A stretch of DNA of 64,000 bases from Hyphomonadaceae bacterium (GCA_023384105.1 JAHDXR010000018.1:1-64000), one strand, 5' to 3'. Counted from the stretch's first letter, positions 16,150 to 24,672 are shown. Notes: a model not told the origin generated them from the sequence alone. A program made the numbers and translations.

Positions 16150-17640
16150 TCACCGCGACGAACAGGTGGCGTGCTGGACTTCGCACGAGGCGCCGCCATA
16201 GTCGCGGCACGAGGACAGCGCCCGTTCGCGCGCCTCGTTCTCGTTCGCGGCCCAGTTCGACGCCGCCCAGGCGCCGTCGCCGCTCATGGCGAGCGCGCCG
16301 CACGAGTCGCTAAACCAGACCACGCTCCGGCAGTCGGAAGATTCGCAATAGCCGATCGCGGCGCTTTCGGCCTCCGCGCGCGACGTGGCGTTCCAGGACA
16401 CGCCCCAGCGCCGCGTGCTGTCGGAAATGGCGTAGGCGGCGTAGGTCGTATAGGAGGCCGTCGGCGCCGGCGGCGCGGGCGTATCGTACGACGCGGCCGG
16501 CGCCGCGGCCGCATACGGATCGTAATAGGACGGCGCCGGCGCCTCGGCCGCCGGTTCCGCCGGAATCGCGTATTCGCTTTCGGTCGGGTAGTAGTCGTCA
16601 TAGGCGTAGTCGCGCCCGAAGAAGGGCAGCGAGGCCAAGCCGCCATAGCCGACCGTGGCAAACAGCGCCGCGCTGGCGACGCCGGTGACGATGAAGCCCG
16701 CGAACAGCAGCGCGCCGACCGCGCCGGCCGACAGGCCGCCGCCGGCGTGGCCGGTCTCGGCGGAGCGCATCAGCCGCCATGTGCCGCCGGAGGTCTGGAA
16801 GCTCGGGTTCATCGCCGCGAACTTCTCGAACTCCGCCGGGAAGCGCTTCTCGGCGAAGGCGATGAGGTCGAAATAGCGCGCCAGCGTGTGCGGCAGCGGC
16901 AGCGAAAGCCGCGCCAGGAACGCAAACAGCGAACCCTTCACGCGCTTGTACTGCATGACGATGCCAGCCGGATTGACCGAATAGCCGAGCTGGCGGCCGA
17001 CCATCAGCTTGTTCATAGCCGAAACCGCGGTCGAGATGTCGCCGTGAATGGCGGCGAGCGCGACGCGGTCGCCGGTGTAGGCGGTGGCGCGGATGTAGGG
17101 ATAGATGAAGAGGTTGAAGATCAGCAGCCGTTCGGCGAGCGCGATCACCCAGCTCAGCGGCCCCATGCGCCGCTTGGCGCGAATGCGCCCGACGAAGCGG
17201 CCGATCAGCCAGCGCAGCTCGTCGTCGGTGACGCCTTGCTCCAGCAGCTCCGAATTGAAGAAGATGGCGCGCCGCGCAAACAGCATGCTGAAATAGGCGT
17301 TAAACTCGCCCTGCTGATAGACGAAGATGTCGACGCGCTTGTCCACGCCGATGCGCTCCTTGGTTTCGTCGAGCAGCGCGTGCACGCGCGGGTAATTGTG
17401 CTCCGAAACCAGGATGCAGTTGGCGAGGAAATGCGCGTAGATGATCTCGAACGAGAACCACACGACGAAGGCGATCAGCAGCACATAGGCCAGCACGATC
17501 CCCATCGAGACGAAGACGGCTGCGATCAGCGCCAGCGAGAGCGGCAGCGCGAACAGCAGCGCCAGCAGGAAACGCGGAAACTCGCGCGGATGCACGCATG
17601 CGCGGAATTCCGCAGATGTCATCGCGCCCACCATTTTCAT
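16150..17640 (-). CDS. Membrane protein: M48-like domain without zinc site, plus DUF4189-like C terminus
   Basis: About 496 residues. Two N-terminal membrane helices (25-45, 48-66) precede an M48-peptidase-like domain (VYQQGEFNAYFSMLFARRAIFFNSELLEQ). Where M48 enzymes have the HELGH zinc motif this protein has LIGRFVGRI (about 147-155), and the downstream Glu ligand region reads RATAYTGDRVAL, so all ligands and the catalytic Glu are lost. A third membrane helix (305-330) and a Pro/Ala/Tyr-rich linker lead to a Cys-rich DUF4189-type module (WGVSWNATSRAEAESAAIGY, then CRSVVWFSDSCGA). The frame is intact, so this is a pseudoenzyme and not a pseudogene. A GTG one codon earlier is an alternative start. 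It is divergent from the TIR-FGE gene, 80 bp away. Confidence 0.8.
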   Translation of the reverse strand: MKMVGAMTSAEFRACVHPREFPRFLLALLFALPLSLALIAAVFVSMGIVLAYVLLIAFVVWFSFEIIYAHFLANCILVSEHNYPRVHALLDETKERIGVDKRVDIFVYQQGEFNAYFSMLFARRAIFFNSELLEQGVTDDELRWLIGRFVGRIRAKRRMGPLSWVIALAERLLIFNLFIYPYIRATAYTGDRVALAAIHGDISTAVSAMNKLMVGRQLGYSVNPAGIVMQYKRVKGSLFAFLARLSLPLPHTLARYFDLIAFAEKRFPAEFEKFAAMNPSFQTSGGTWRLMRSAETGHAGGGLSAGAVGALLFAGFIVTGVASAALFATVGYGGLASLPFFGRDYAYDDYYPTESEYAIPAEPAAEAPAPSYYDPYAAAAPAASYDTPAPPAPTASYTTYAAYAISDSTRRWGVSWNATSRAEAESAAIGYCESSDCRSVVWFSDSCGALAMSGDGAWAASNWAANENEARERALSSCRDYGGASCEVQHATCSSR

Positions 17641-17720
17641 CACCCCTCATGCGCGTTGTCGCTACACTAGTTGACGATTGTGGCGCTGTCATCACAGGTT
17701 AAGGCAGGGAGCGCGCGGCG

Positions 17721-18947
17721 ATGGCGGACGTCTTTATCAGCTACAAGAAGGAAGACGCGCCGCTGGCCCGGCGGGTCATCGGGGCGATCGAGGCTGTAGG
17801 CTTCACTACATGGTGGGACGACCGCATCGCCCCTGCCGAGCACTGGGACGAGACGATCGAGCGCGAGATCGCCGCCGCGCGTGCGGTTGTCGTGCTGTGG
17901 ACCAAGGCCTCGGTGAAGTCGCAATGGGTGCGCAGCGAGGCGCAGTTCGGGCTCGATCAGAAAAAGCTGTTGCCGCTGCTGCTGGAGGAGTGCTCGCCGC
18001 CGCTGGCGTTCGTGCTGGTGCAGGCGATCAACCTCGCGCGCTGGGATGGCGATATCGAGCACAAATCCTGGCGCAGGGTGACTGCTTATTTGCACGATAT
18101 TGCGAAGGGCGCGGCGCGCTCCGGCGCCGAGGCGCCGGCCGCCGCAGCACCGCGCGCGGACTGGCGCGGCGCGTTCGGCACGCACGTGAACGGCGAGCCG
18201 ATCCTGCTCGGTGACACCGTCACCACGGCGGCGCCGACGGGCACCGTGTTCAAGGACGGCGCCGATCTGCCGCTGATGTGCGTGATCGGCGCGGGCGGCT
18301 TCAACATGGGTTCGCCGCGCGGCGCGCCCGACAGCCGCGAGAACGAGTATCCGCAGCGCCGCGTCGACGTGAGCAAGTTCGCGCTCGGCGTCTATCCGGT
18401 GACGTTCGAGGAGTGGGACGCCGCCCGCCGCGACGGCGCCGTGGCGCACGCCCCGCGCGACGAAGGCTGGGGCCGCGGGCGCATGCCGGTGATGAACGTC
18501 TCCTGGAACGACGCGCAGCAGTTCACGCGCTGGCTCTCGAACCGCGCCGGCGTGCGCTATCGGCTGTCCAGCGAAGCGGAGTGGGAATATGCCTGCCGCA
18601 GCGGCTCGGACGAAGCGTTCTCGTTTGCGGGCGCGCTTTCGCCGGAACGCGCCGCCTACAAGCTGAAGCGGCCCGCGCCCGTCGGCTCGTTCCCGGCCAA
18701 CGCGTTCGGCCTCTACGACATGCACGGCAATGTCCGCGAATGGGTGGAGGATTCCTGGCACGACAATTACGTCGACGCCCCGCGCGACGGCATTCCCTGG
18801 ACCAGCGGCCACAGCGCCATGCACGTCGTGCGCGGCGGTTCGTGGCAGGACGAGCCCTGGTTCCTGCGCTCGGCCGGTCGCGGCCGCGCCAGCGCGCCGG
18901 AGCGCTGCAGCTTCATCGGCTTCCGCGTGGCGCGGGATATTGTCTAG
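17721..18947 (+). CDS. TIR domain-FGE/SUMF domain fusion protein
   Basis: A 408-residue cytoplasmic protein. Residues 1-125 form a TIR domain (MADVFISYKKEDAPLARRVI, GFTTWWDDRI, AAARAVVVLWTKASVKSQWV). Glu73 in WVRSE aligns with the catalytic Glu of NAD-cleaving TIR domains such as SARM1. After an Ala/Pro linker, residues about 185-405 form a formylglycine-generating-enzyme-like domain (GGFNMGSPRG, WEYACRSGSDEAFSFAG, LYDMHGNVREWVED, VVRGGSWQDEPW, GFRVARDI). The paired cysteines of true FGE are not evident, so it may be a binding or EgtB/PvdO-like domain. It is divergent from the pseudo-M48 gene. Confidence 0.88.
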   Translation: MADVFISYKKEDAPLARRVIGAIEAVGFTTWWDDRIAPAEHWDETIEREIAAARAVVVLWTKASVKSQWVRSEAQFGLDQKKLLPLLLEECSPPLAFVLVQAINLARWDGDIEHKSWRRVTAYLHDIAKGAARSGAEAPAAAAPRADWRGAFGTHVNGEPILLGDTVTTAAPTGTVFKDGADLPLMCVIGAGGFNMGSPRGAPDSRENEYPQRRVDVSKFALGVYPVTFEEWDAARRDGAVAHAPRDEGWGRGRMPVMNVSWNDAQQFTRWLSNRAGVRYRLSSEAEWEYACRSGSDEAFSFAGALSPERAAYKLKRPAPVGSFPANAFGLYDMHGNVREWVEDSWHDNYVDAPRDGIPWTSGHSAMHVVRGGSWQDEPWFLRSAGRGRASAPERCSFIGFRVARDIV

Positions 18948-18990
18948 AAAATCGCCCCCTATGGACCGCCGGCATTGGTTCGAACAGCGC

Positions 18991-20109
18991 TTAGGCCGCT
19001 TTCTGCACGAAGATGGAGCCGGCGCTGTAGCCGGCGCCGAAGGAGCAGATCAGGCCTTTGTCGCCGGTCTTGAGATCGGCGCGGTGGCTGTGGAAGGCGA
19101 TGATCGAGCCTGCGCCGGCGGTGTTGCCGTAAACGTCGAGCACGGTCGGCGCCTCGTCCTGCGAGGCCTCGTGGCCGAGCACGCGTTCGGCGATCAGCCG
19201 GTTCATGTTCGAGTTGGCCTGGTGCAGCCACAGCCGGCGCATGTCGCTCGGCTTCAGCTCCAGTTCGGCCATGTGCTGCAGGATCATCTCCGAGACCAGC
19301 GGCACCACTTCCCTGAACACCTTGCGGCCCTGCTGCGTGATCAGCTTGTCCGGATCGTCGCGATGCGCCTCGTCGGCGCGGTTGAGGAAGCCGAAATTGT
19401 TGCGGATGTTGTTGGAGAACTGCGTTTTCAGCTTGGTTCCGAGGATCGCCCAGGCGCCGGGCGGGGCGACGTCGGCGCGTTCGACCAGGATCGCCACCGC
19501 GGCGTCGCCGAAGATGAAATGGGTTTCGCGGTCGCGGAAATTGAGGTGGCCGGTCGTCAGCTCGGGATTGACCACCAGCGCCGAACGCGCATGCCCGGCC
19601 TTGACGATGTCGTGCGCGTTCTGGATCGCGAACGTCGCCGACGAGCAGGCGACGTTCATGTCGTAGCCGAACCCGCCCGCGCCCAGTTCGTTCTGCACCT
19701 CTATCGCCAGCGCCGGGTAGGGGCGCTGCAGCGACGAGCACGAGCAGATCACGGCGCCGATGTCGCCCGGATCGCGCCCGGCGCTCTCCAGCGCCTGCCG
19801 CGCCGCGTTCACCGAGGCTTCGGCCATCAGCGAAAGCTCGCTGTTCGGCCGCTCCGGGATGCGCGGAACCATCCGGCTCACGTCGAGCGAGCCCGCCTTG
19901 TCGAGCATGTAGCGGTGCTTGATGCCGGACGCCTTCTCGATGAACTCGACGCTCGACGGCAGCAGCGCCGGGCGCGCGCCGGCGGCGATTTCCTCTGCGT
20001 GTTCAGCGTTGTAGCGCTCGACATAGGCGTTGTACGAGGCGACCAGCTCGGCGTTGGTGACGGAATCGGTCGGCGTCCAGAGGCCGGTCGCGGAAATGGC
20101 AACGGTCAA
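18991..20109 (-). CDS. Beta-ketoacyl-ACP synthase III-like thiolase-fold enzyme
   Basis: A 372-residue FabH-like condensing enzyme. The Cys-His-Asn triad is visible in MNVACSSATFAIQNA, LWLHQANSNMNRL and VYGNTAGAGSII. It is about 50 residues longer than housekeeping FabH because of an insertion at residues 25-65 (SYNAYVERYNAEHAEE and following). It starts with TTG, preceded by TTGAGGAT as Shine-Dalgarno sequence. No acyl-carrier-protein or fatty-acid genes are adjacent, so a secondary role in a special acyl chain is possible. Convergent with the TIR-FGE gene. Confidence 0.9.
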   Translation of the reverse strand: MTVAISATGLWTPTDSVTNAELVASYNAYVERYNAEHAEEIAAGARPALLPSSVEFIEKASGIKHRYMLDKAGSLDVSRMVPRIPERPNSELSLMAEASVNAARQALESAGRDPGDIGAVICSCSSLQRPYPALAIEVQNELGAGGFGYDMNVACSSATFAIQNAHDIVKAGHARSALVVNPELTTGHLNFRDRETHFIFGDAAVAILVERADVAPPGAWAILGTKLKTQFSNNIRNNFGFLNRADEAHRDDPDKLITQQGRKVFREVVPLVSEMILQHMAELELKPSDMRRLWLHQANSNMNRLIAERVLGHEASQDEAPTVLDVYGNTAGAGSIIAFHSHRADLKTGDKGLICSFGAGYSAGSIFVQKAA

Positions 20110-20217
20110 GGCGGATCCTCAACGCGCTCGTTGCAGCGCTCCGTCCGCGGTTAGACCCCAGGGGCTGAACCGTCAATTACGCTCGCCAGCGGGCAGGCGC
20201 GGGACCCGCCCTCCCGC

Positions 20218-21027
20218 TCAGGCGGCGGGCGCCGGCAGCAGCAGCCAAGGCGGCGGATCGAGTTTCACCGGGCGGTCCTCCACGCTCAGCGGGACAGTAG
20301 CCGCCAGCGCCCGGTCCAGCCGCAGCAGCGCGATGGCGCGGCCCTCGGCGCCGCTGCGGACCGCGCCCAGTTCGGCGGCGCCCGCGCGGACCGTAGCGCC
20401 CGGCGCCGGCGCCGGCCCGTCGAACGCGATCGGACAGAATTTCTTGCGCGTGGTCGCGCGGCGCTTCATGCGGCTGACGTTCTCCTGCCCGATGAAGCAG
20501 CCCTTGTGGAAATCGACGCCGTTCAGTTCGTCGAGCAGCGCCTCGAGCGCGAACACTTCCTCCGCCGCCGCGTCGCGTGCGAGATCGGGCGCGCCGAGAC
20601 GGATGCGCAGCGCCTCGTATGCGGGCGAACCGTCCGGCGCATCATCGCGCGCCGGCGCAACGGCGCGCCAGCCGAACGCCTCCAGCCGCGGATCGCGGCG
20701 CGCGCCCTCGAACGGATGTTCGCTTACAAGCACGCAAAGCCGGCCGCTCACATCCTCCAGCGCCACATCGGCGCGCAGCTTATACATGGAAAGCCGCCGC
20801 AGCAGATCGGGCCCGCGCGCCGGGTCGGCGTCGATCAGCACGCCGCCCTCCGGCGCCGCCCACAGCATCATGTCGGCGATGACTTTGCCCTGTGGGCTCA
20901 GCAGCGCGCCGTAGAGCACGCCGGCGTCGTCCAGCCGGTCCAGGTTCTGCGTCAGCAGGTTCTGCAGGAAACTGCGGGCGTCCGGGCCGGCGACGCGGAT
21001 CAGGGTGCGGGGAAGGCGGCAAGCCAT
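20218..21027 (-). CDS. ygfZ: Folate-binding protein YgfZ/GcvT-like
   Basis: A 269-residue tetrahydrofolate-binding protein that helps assembly or repair of Fe-S enzymes, including radical-SAM tRNA modification enzymes. The family signature is clear at NGVDFHKGCFIGQENVSRMK, with the conserved Cys. The N terminus LIRVAGPDARSFLQNLLTQN and the SPQGKVIADMML segment match the GcvT-like fold. The ATG at 21027 gives the family N terminus. It is divergent from the GT9 gene, with 92 bp between the starts. Confidence 0.92.
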   Translation of the reverse strand: MACRLPRTLIRVAGPDARSFLQNLLTQNLDRLDDAGVLYGALLSPQGKVIADMMLWAAPEGGVLIDADPARGPDLLRRLSMYKLRADVALEDVSGRLCVLVSEHPFEGARRDPRLEAFGWRAVAPARDDAPDGSPAYEALRIRLGAPDLARDAAAEEVFALEALLDELNGVDFHKGCFIGQENVSRMKRRATTRKKFCPIAFDGPAPAPGATVRAGAAELGAVRSGAEGRAIALLRLDRALAATVPLSVEDRPVKLDPPPWLLLPAPAA

Positions 21028-21119
21028 GGCGCCCACTTGGCCTTGCCCCGCCGCGCCCGCAACCCCGTACGGCGTGTTGACTTGGCATTTACCCGCCCCA
21101 GGCCTAACCGCGGGCGACC

Positions 21120-22061
21120 ATGGCTTCCGTACTTTTCCTGGCGCCGGCCGATCTCGGCGAGGCGGTGCTCGCGACCGGCGCGCTGGCGCGCGCGCTGCGC
21201 CGGGGCGACGCGCTGACGGTCGTGTGCGCGCCGGAAGCCGCGCCGCTGTTCCGCGCCGCGCCGGGGCTCGCGGCGGTGCGCGAACTCGCGCCGAACGCCG
21301 ACGCCGCCGCCAAGTGGCGCCTGTGGGTGGAGTTGGCGCGCCGGCGCTTCGATCTGGTGCTCGATGCGCGCGGCGGCCTTCTCGGCAGGGCCTTGCCGGC
21401 CGGGCGGCGCGTGGCGCCGAAGCCCGCCGCCGTGCTGCGCCACCGCACCGAGGACTGGGCCGAGGCGCTGGGCGAGGAGCGGCCGCTCGCGCCGCGGCTC
21501 TGGCTCGACGACGCCGCACGCGCCGCCGCCGCCGAGATCGCGCCCGGCGCCGCCCTGATCGTGCTCGCGCCCGGCGGGGCGACGCAGGGCAAACGCTGGC
21601 CGGCCGAACGTTTCGCCGCGGCGGCGCGGCGGCTGGCGACCGGGCCGCTCGCCAATGCGCGCGTGCTGGTTTTGGGCGCGGCCGCGCGCGACGCGAGCAT
21701 CACCCGCGCGATCGTCTCCGGCCTCGACGCCGACGGGATCGCCGCGCTCGACTGTGGCGCGGGCCTCGATCTGCTCGCCGCCGCCGCCCTGATGGAGCGC
21801 GCCACGCTCTGCATCGGCAACGACAACGCCCTCGCGCACATCGCCGCCGCCATGGGCGCGCCGACGCTGACGCTGTTCGGCCCCACCGACGAGCGCGTGC
21901 GCGCCCCGTACGGCCCGCGCGCGCGGACGCTGCGCGGCCGCAGCCTGGAGGAGATCGCCGCACGTCCGGGCCTGGACGAAGCGCGCGCGATGGGGGATGT
22001 CAGCACCGACGCGGTGGAAGCCGCCGCGCTCGAACTGTTGCACGCCGGAGGCCTCAGATGA
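21120..22061 (+). CDS. Glycosyltransferase family 9 (heptosyltransferase-like)
   Basis: A 313-residue GT-B glycosyltransferase related to ADP-heptose:LPS heptosyltransferases. It has the N-terminal Rossmann half (SVLFLAPADLGEAVLATGALARAL), the donor-binding half with VLAPGGATQGKRWPAERF, and ATLCIGNDNALAHIAAAMG followed by LTLFGPTDE, the GT9 signature. It should act at the cytoplasmic face in envelope sugar assembly; the exact sugar is unknown. Its stop overlaps the start of the dihydroorotase gene (ATGA), so the two are translationally coupled. Confidence 0.88.
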   Translation: MASVLFLAPADLGEAVLATGALARALRRGDALTVVCAPEAAPLFRAAPGLAAVRELAPNADAAAKWRLWVELARRRFDLVLDARGGLLGRALPAGRRVAPKPAAVLRHRTEDWAEALGEERPLAPRLWLDDAARAAAAEIAPGAALIVLAPGGATQGKRWPAERFAAAARRLATGPLANARVLVLGAAARDASITRAIVSGLDADGIAALDCGAGLDLLAAAALMERATLCIGNDNALAHIAAAMGAPTLTLFGPTDERVRAPYGPRARTLRGRSLEEIAARPGLDEARAMGDVSTDAVEAAALELLHAGGLR

Positions 22062-23395
22062 ACGCGCTCGACCTCATCGTGCGTGGCGGAACCATCGTCA
22101 ATCACGCGGGCGAGGGGATCGCCGACATCGGCGCCGCCGGTGGCAAGATCGCCGTCATCGGCGATCTCTCGCGCTTCTCCGCCGATATCGACATCGACGC
22201 CAGAGGCCTGCACGTGCTGCCCGGCGTGATCGACACCCAGGTCCATTTCCGCGAGCCCGGCAATGAGCACAAGGAAGATCTGGAGACCGGGACGCGCGCG
22301 GCGGCGCTGGGCGGGGTCACCGCCGTGTTCGAAATGCCGAACACCGCGCCGCCGACCACCACGGCGGAGGCGCTGAACGACAAGCTCCGCCGCGCCAAGG
22401 GCCGCGCCCACGTCGATCACGCCTTCTATATCGGCGCCACCCGGGAGAACGCCGACCAGCTCGGCGAACTGGAGCGCCTGCCGGGCTGCGCCGGCGTCAA
22501 GACGTTCATGGGCTCGTCAACCGGCACGCTCCTGGTCGGCGACGATGACGGCCTCGATCGCGTGGTGAAGAACATCAGCCGCCGCGGCGCCTTCCACGCC
22601 GAGGACGAAGCCCGCCTCAACGCGCGCAAGACGCTCGCCCGCGAAGGCGATTGGACCAGCCATCCCGAAGTGCGCGACGACGAGGCCGCATTGCTCGCCG
22701 TGCAGCGGCTCGTCCGCGCCGCGCGCAAATGGGGCAAGCGCGTGCATGTCCTGCACGTCTCCTCCGCCGTCGAGATGGAGTTCCTCGCCACCGCCAAGGA
22801 CGTGGCGACGGTGGAGACGCTGCCGCAATTCCTCACCTTCGCCGGTCCGCAGATCTACGAACGCCTCAACGGCTTCGCGCAGATGAACCCGCCGATCCGC
22901 TACGCGCAGGACCTGGCCACGCTCTGGTCCGTCGGCGTCTTCCAGGGCGTCGTCGACATCATCGCCACCGACCACGCGCCGCATACGCGCGAGGAGAAAG
23001 CCCAGCCCTATCCGAAATCGCCGTCCGGCATGCCGGGCGTGCAGACGCTGGTTCCGGTGATGCTGACGCATGTGAACGAGGGCCGGCTGTCGCTGCAGCG
23101 CTTCGTCGACCTCTCCAGCGCCGGCCCCCAGCGCGTGTTCGGCATCGAGGGCAAGGGCCGCATCGCGCTCGGCTATGACGCCGATCTCACGCTGGTCGAC
23201 ATGAAAGCGCGCCGCCTCATCCGCGCCGAGGATCAGGCCACGCGCTGCGGCTGGACGCCGTTCGACGGCTTCGAAGCCAAGGGCTGGCCGATCGCGACGA
23301 TCATCCGCGGCCGGCTGGTAATGAGCGAGGGCGAGATCGTCACACCCGGCGCCGGCGAACCGATCCGGTTCCTGGAGACGATGCAGCCGCAGTGA
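22058..23395 (+). CDS. pyrC: Dihydroorotase
   Basis: A 445-residue amidohydrolase that cyclises carbamoyl-aspartate to dihydroorotate in pyrimidine synthesis. Metal ligands are visible in GVIDTQVHFREPGNEHKEDL (HxH plus substrate-binding residues), FHAEDEARL, VHVLHVSS and IIATDHAPHTREEK. The presence of VHFREPG favours dihydroorotase over allantoinase or hydantoinase, although the family is hard to split by eye. It overlaps the GT9 gene by 4 bp. The next gene is convergent after 170 bp of repeat-rich sequence. Confidence 0.88.
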   Translation: MNALDLIVRGGTIVNHAGEGIADIGAAGGKIAVIGDLSRFSADIDIDARGLHVLPGVIDTQVHFREPGNEHKEDLETGTRAAALGGVTAVFEMPNTAPPTTTAEALNDKLRRAKGRAHVDHAFYIGATRENADQLGELERLPGCAGVKTFMGSSTGTLLVGDDDGLDRVVKNISRRGAFHAEDEARLNARKTLAREGDWTSHPEVRDDEAALLAVQRLVRAARKWGKRVHVLHVSSAVEMEFLATAKDVATVETLPQFLTFAGPQIYERLNGFAQMNPPIRYAQDLATLWSVGVFQGVVDIIATDHAPHTREEKAQPYPKSPSGMPGVQTLVPVMLTHVNEGRLSLQRFVDLSSAGPQRVFGIEGKGRIALGYDADLTLVDMKARRLIRAEDQATRCGWTPFDGFEAKGWPIATIIRGRLVMSEGEIVTPGAGEPIRFLETMQPQ

Positions 23396-23439
23396 TGCGC
23401 GGCTGACATGGGCGCTCCGACCGTTCTGCACGCTTCCCG

Positions 23440-23532
23440 GCCAAGCATGCGAAGCACGCGTTGAGCCGGGACCGGCGCCCGCGCCGGCCTCCGCCACGCG
23501 TGGCGTCGTGCTTCGACAAGCTCAGCATGACG
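23440..23532. repeat. Repeat-rich gap between pyrC and the macro-domain gene
   Basis: CGAAGCACG near 23450 and CGTGCTTCG near 23508 are inverted, with a GCCGGGACCGGCGCC palindromic stretch between. The right end, CTTCGACAAGCTCAGCATGA, is a sequence type I know as a common dispersed repeat in GC-rich proteobacteria. No gene is evident in the 170-bp gap. Confidence 0.6.
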
Positions 23533-23565
23533 CCAAGGCGCCGCCAGGCCCGCGCCATGGCGGCG

Positions 23566-24078
23566 TCAGCTCAGCGCGGCGCGGTAGATTTGCGCGTCGT
23601 CTTCGGTGAAGCAGCAGAAGATCACGCGCTGGATCTCGGGCGCCTGCTCCAAAGCCTGCTCGCACGCGGCGATGGCGATGGCGCAGGCGAAGCCGCGCGG
23701 CCAGCCGTAATTGCCTGCGCCGAGGCACGGAAACGCGATCGATGTGAGGTTGTGCATGCGCGCCAGCTTGATCGCCGACATGTAGCAGCCCGCGAGGCCG
23801 GCGATCTTTTGGCCTTCGTCGCCGTCCTCGGCCCATACCGGCGCGGCGGTATGGATGATGTGGCCGGCGGGCAGGTTGAAGCCTGGCGTCAACACTGCTT
23901 CGCCTTCGTCCAGTCCCGGCAGGGCGTTGGTGTGCGCGGTGAGGGCGGGGCTGGCGGCGGCGCGGATGGCGCCGTCGACCCCTGTTCCCGGCGCCAGCTG
24001 GCGGTTGGCGGCGTTGACGATGACGTCCACCGCCAGCGTCTCGATCCTGCCGACCATCACTTCAAACGGCGCTGCCAT
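23566..24078 (-). CDS. Macro domain protein (ADP-ribose binding/hydrolase)
   Basis: A 170-residue macro domain. It has the ribose and phosphate loops VDVIVNAANRQLAPGTGVDG followed by AI, then LPAGHIIHTAAPVW and IAFPCLGAGNYGWP. Family members bind ADP-ribose or remove it from proteins and O-acetyl-ADP-ribose. The ATG at 24078 is chosen because the fold begins at FEVMVGRIETL; an in-frame ATG at 24102 is possible. It is divergent from a HExxH protein gene. Confidence 0.92.
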   Translation of the reverse strand: MAAPFEVMVGRIETLAVDVIVNAANRQLAPGTGVDGAIRAAASPALTAHTNALPGLDEGEAVLTPGFNLPAGHIIHTAAPVWAEDGDEGQKIAGLAGCYMSAIKLARMHNLTSIAFPCLGAGNYGWPRGFACAIAIAACEQALEQAPEIQRVIFCCFTEDDAQIYRAALS

Positions 24079-24170
24079 GGCGATCCCTGACGCCCGCTTC
24101 ATGAAGCGCGTGCGGGCTTTGCCAGCATAGCAGCTCAAGCCATATTTGCATCGTGGCTGCGCTTGATCTC

Positions 24171-24632
24171 ATGCCGTTGTGGGCGCGACGTCCGCTGACC
24201 GAGGGCGAAACCGCCATCGGCGCGCGCGTGTTCGGCGACGAGATCGCCTGGGAGAAGGTGCGCGTGCTGCAGGCGCCGCCGCAGCTTGGCTTCGGCGCGA
24301 TGGTGCCGCGCGGGCGCACCATCGTGTTCTCGCGCTGGCGCGCGGTGAACGATTTCGCCGCCGCCCCGGTGGCTGAGCAAGGCTGGTTCGTGCACGAACT
24401 GATGCACGTCTGGCAGGCCGGGCGCGGCGTCTTCCTCGCCGGTGCCAAGCTCGGCGCGCTGGGCAAGGCCGCATACGTCTACAAGCCGCAAGCGGGCGCG
24501 CGCCTCAGCCGGTACAATATCGAGCGCCAGGCCGAGATCGCGCGCCATCTCTTCCTCGCCCGCTCCGGCGCCCGCGAACCCGGCATGCCGCCGCACGGCT
24601 GGCTCGAAGAGATCTGGAAAACGAGGCGATGA
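24171..24632 (+). CDS. Putative zinc-binding protein with HExxH motif
   Basis: A 153-residue protein with GWFVHELMHVWQAGRG, a gluzincin-type HExxH at residues about 75-79, and a downstream Glu in YNIERQAEIARHLF that could be the third zinc ligand. Similar short proteins are annotated as Vgr-related in Caulobacter relatives, but no Vgr or secretion gene is nearby. A metallopeptidase-like fold is likely, activity uncertain. The ATG at 24171 is preferred; a GTG at 24153 would add six residues. Neither has a clear Shine-Dalgarno sequence. Confidence 0.7.
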   Translation: MPLWARRPLTEGETAIGARVFGDEIAWEKVRVLQAPPQLGFGAMVPRGRTIVFSRWRAVNDFAAAPVAEQGWFVHELMHVWQAGRGVFLAGAKLGALGKAAYVYKPQAGARLSRYNIERQAEIARHLFLARSGAREPGMPPHGWLEEIWKTRR

Positions 24633-24646
24633 AGCGCCGCCGCTCC

Positions 24647-24672
24647 GGACCGCCGGCGCGTTGCCGGCATGC
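24647..24672. repeat. GGACCGCCGGC dispersed repeat copy
   Basis: The copy begins GGACCGCCGGCG and ends TTGCCGGCATGC, with GAAGCG (24631-24636) and CGCTTC (24675-24680) as outer inverted ends. It lies between convergent genes and belongs to the same family as 9351-9450 and 58040-58136. Confidence 0.7.

Noticed and set aside
17721-18947. Active sulfatase-modifying FGE
   Set aside because: No evident pair of active-site cysteines and no sulfatase gene nearby; treated as an FGE-like domain only.
20110-20217. Possible riboswitch or small RNA in the 108-bp gap upstream of the KAS III gene
   Set aside because: No conserved stems or known aptamer pattern could be recognised by eye.
24153-24170. GTG at 24153 as start of the HExxH protein
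   Set aside because: No Shine-Dalgarno sequence supports it and the ATG at 24171 gives a natural N terminus; it remains possible.
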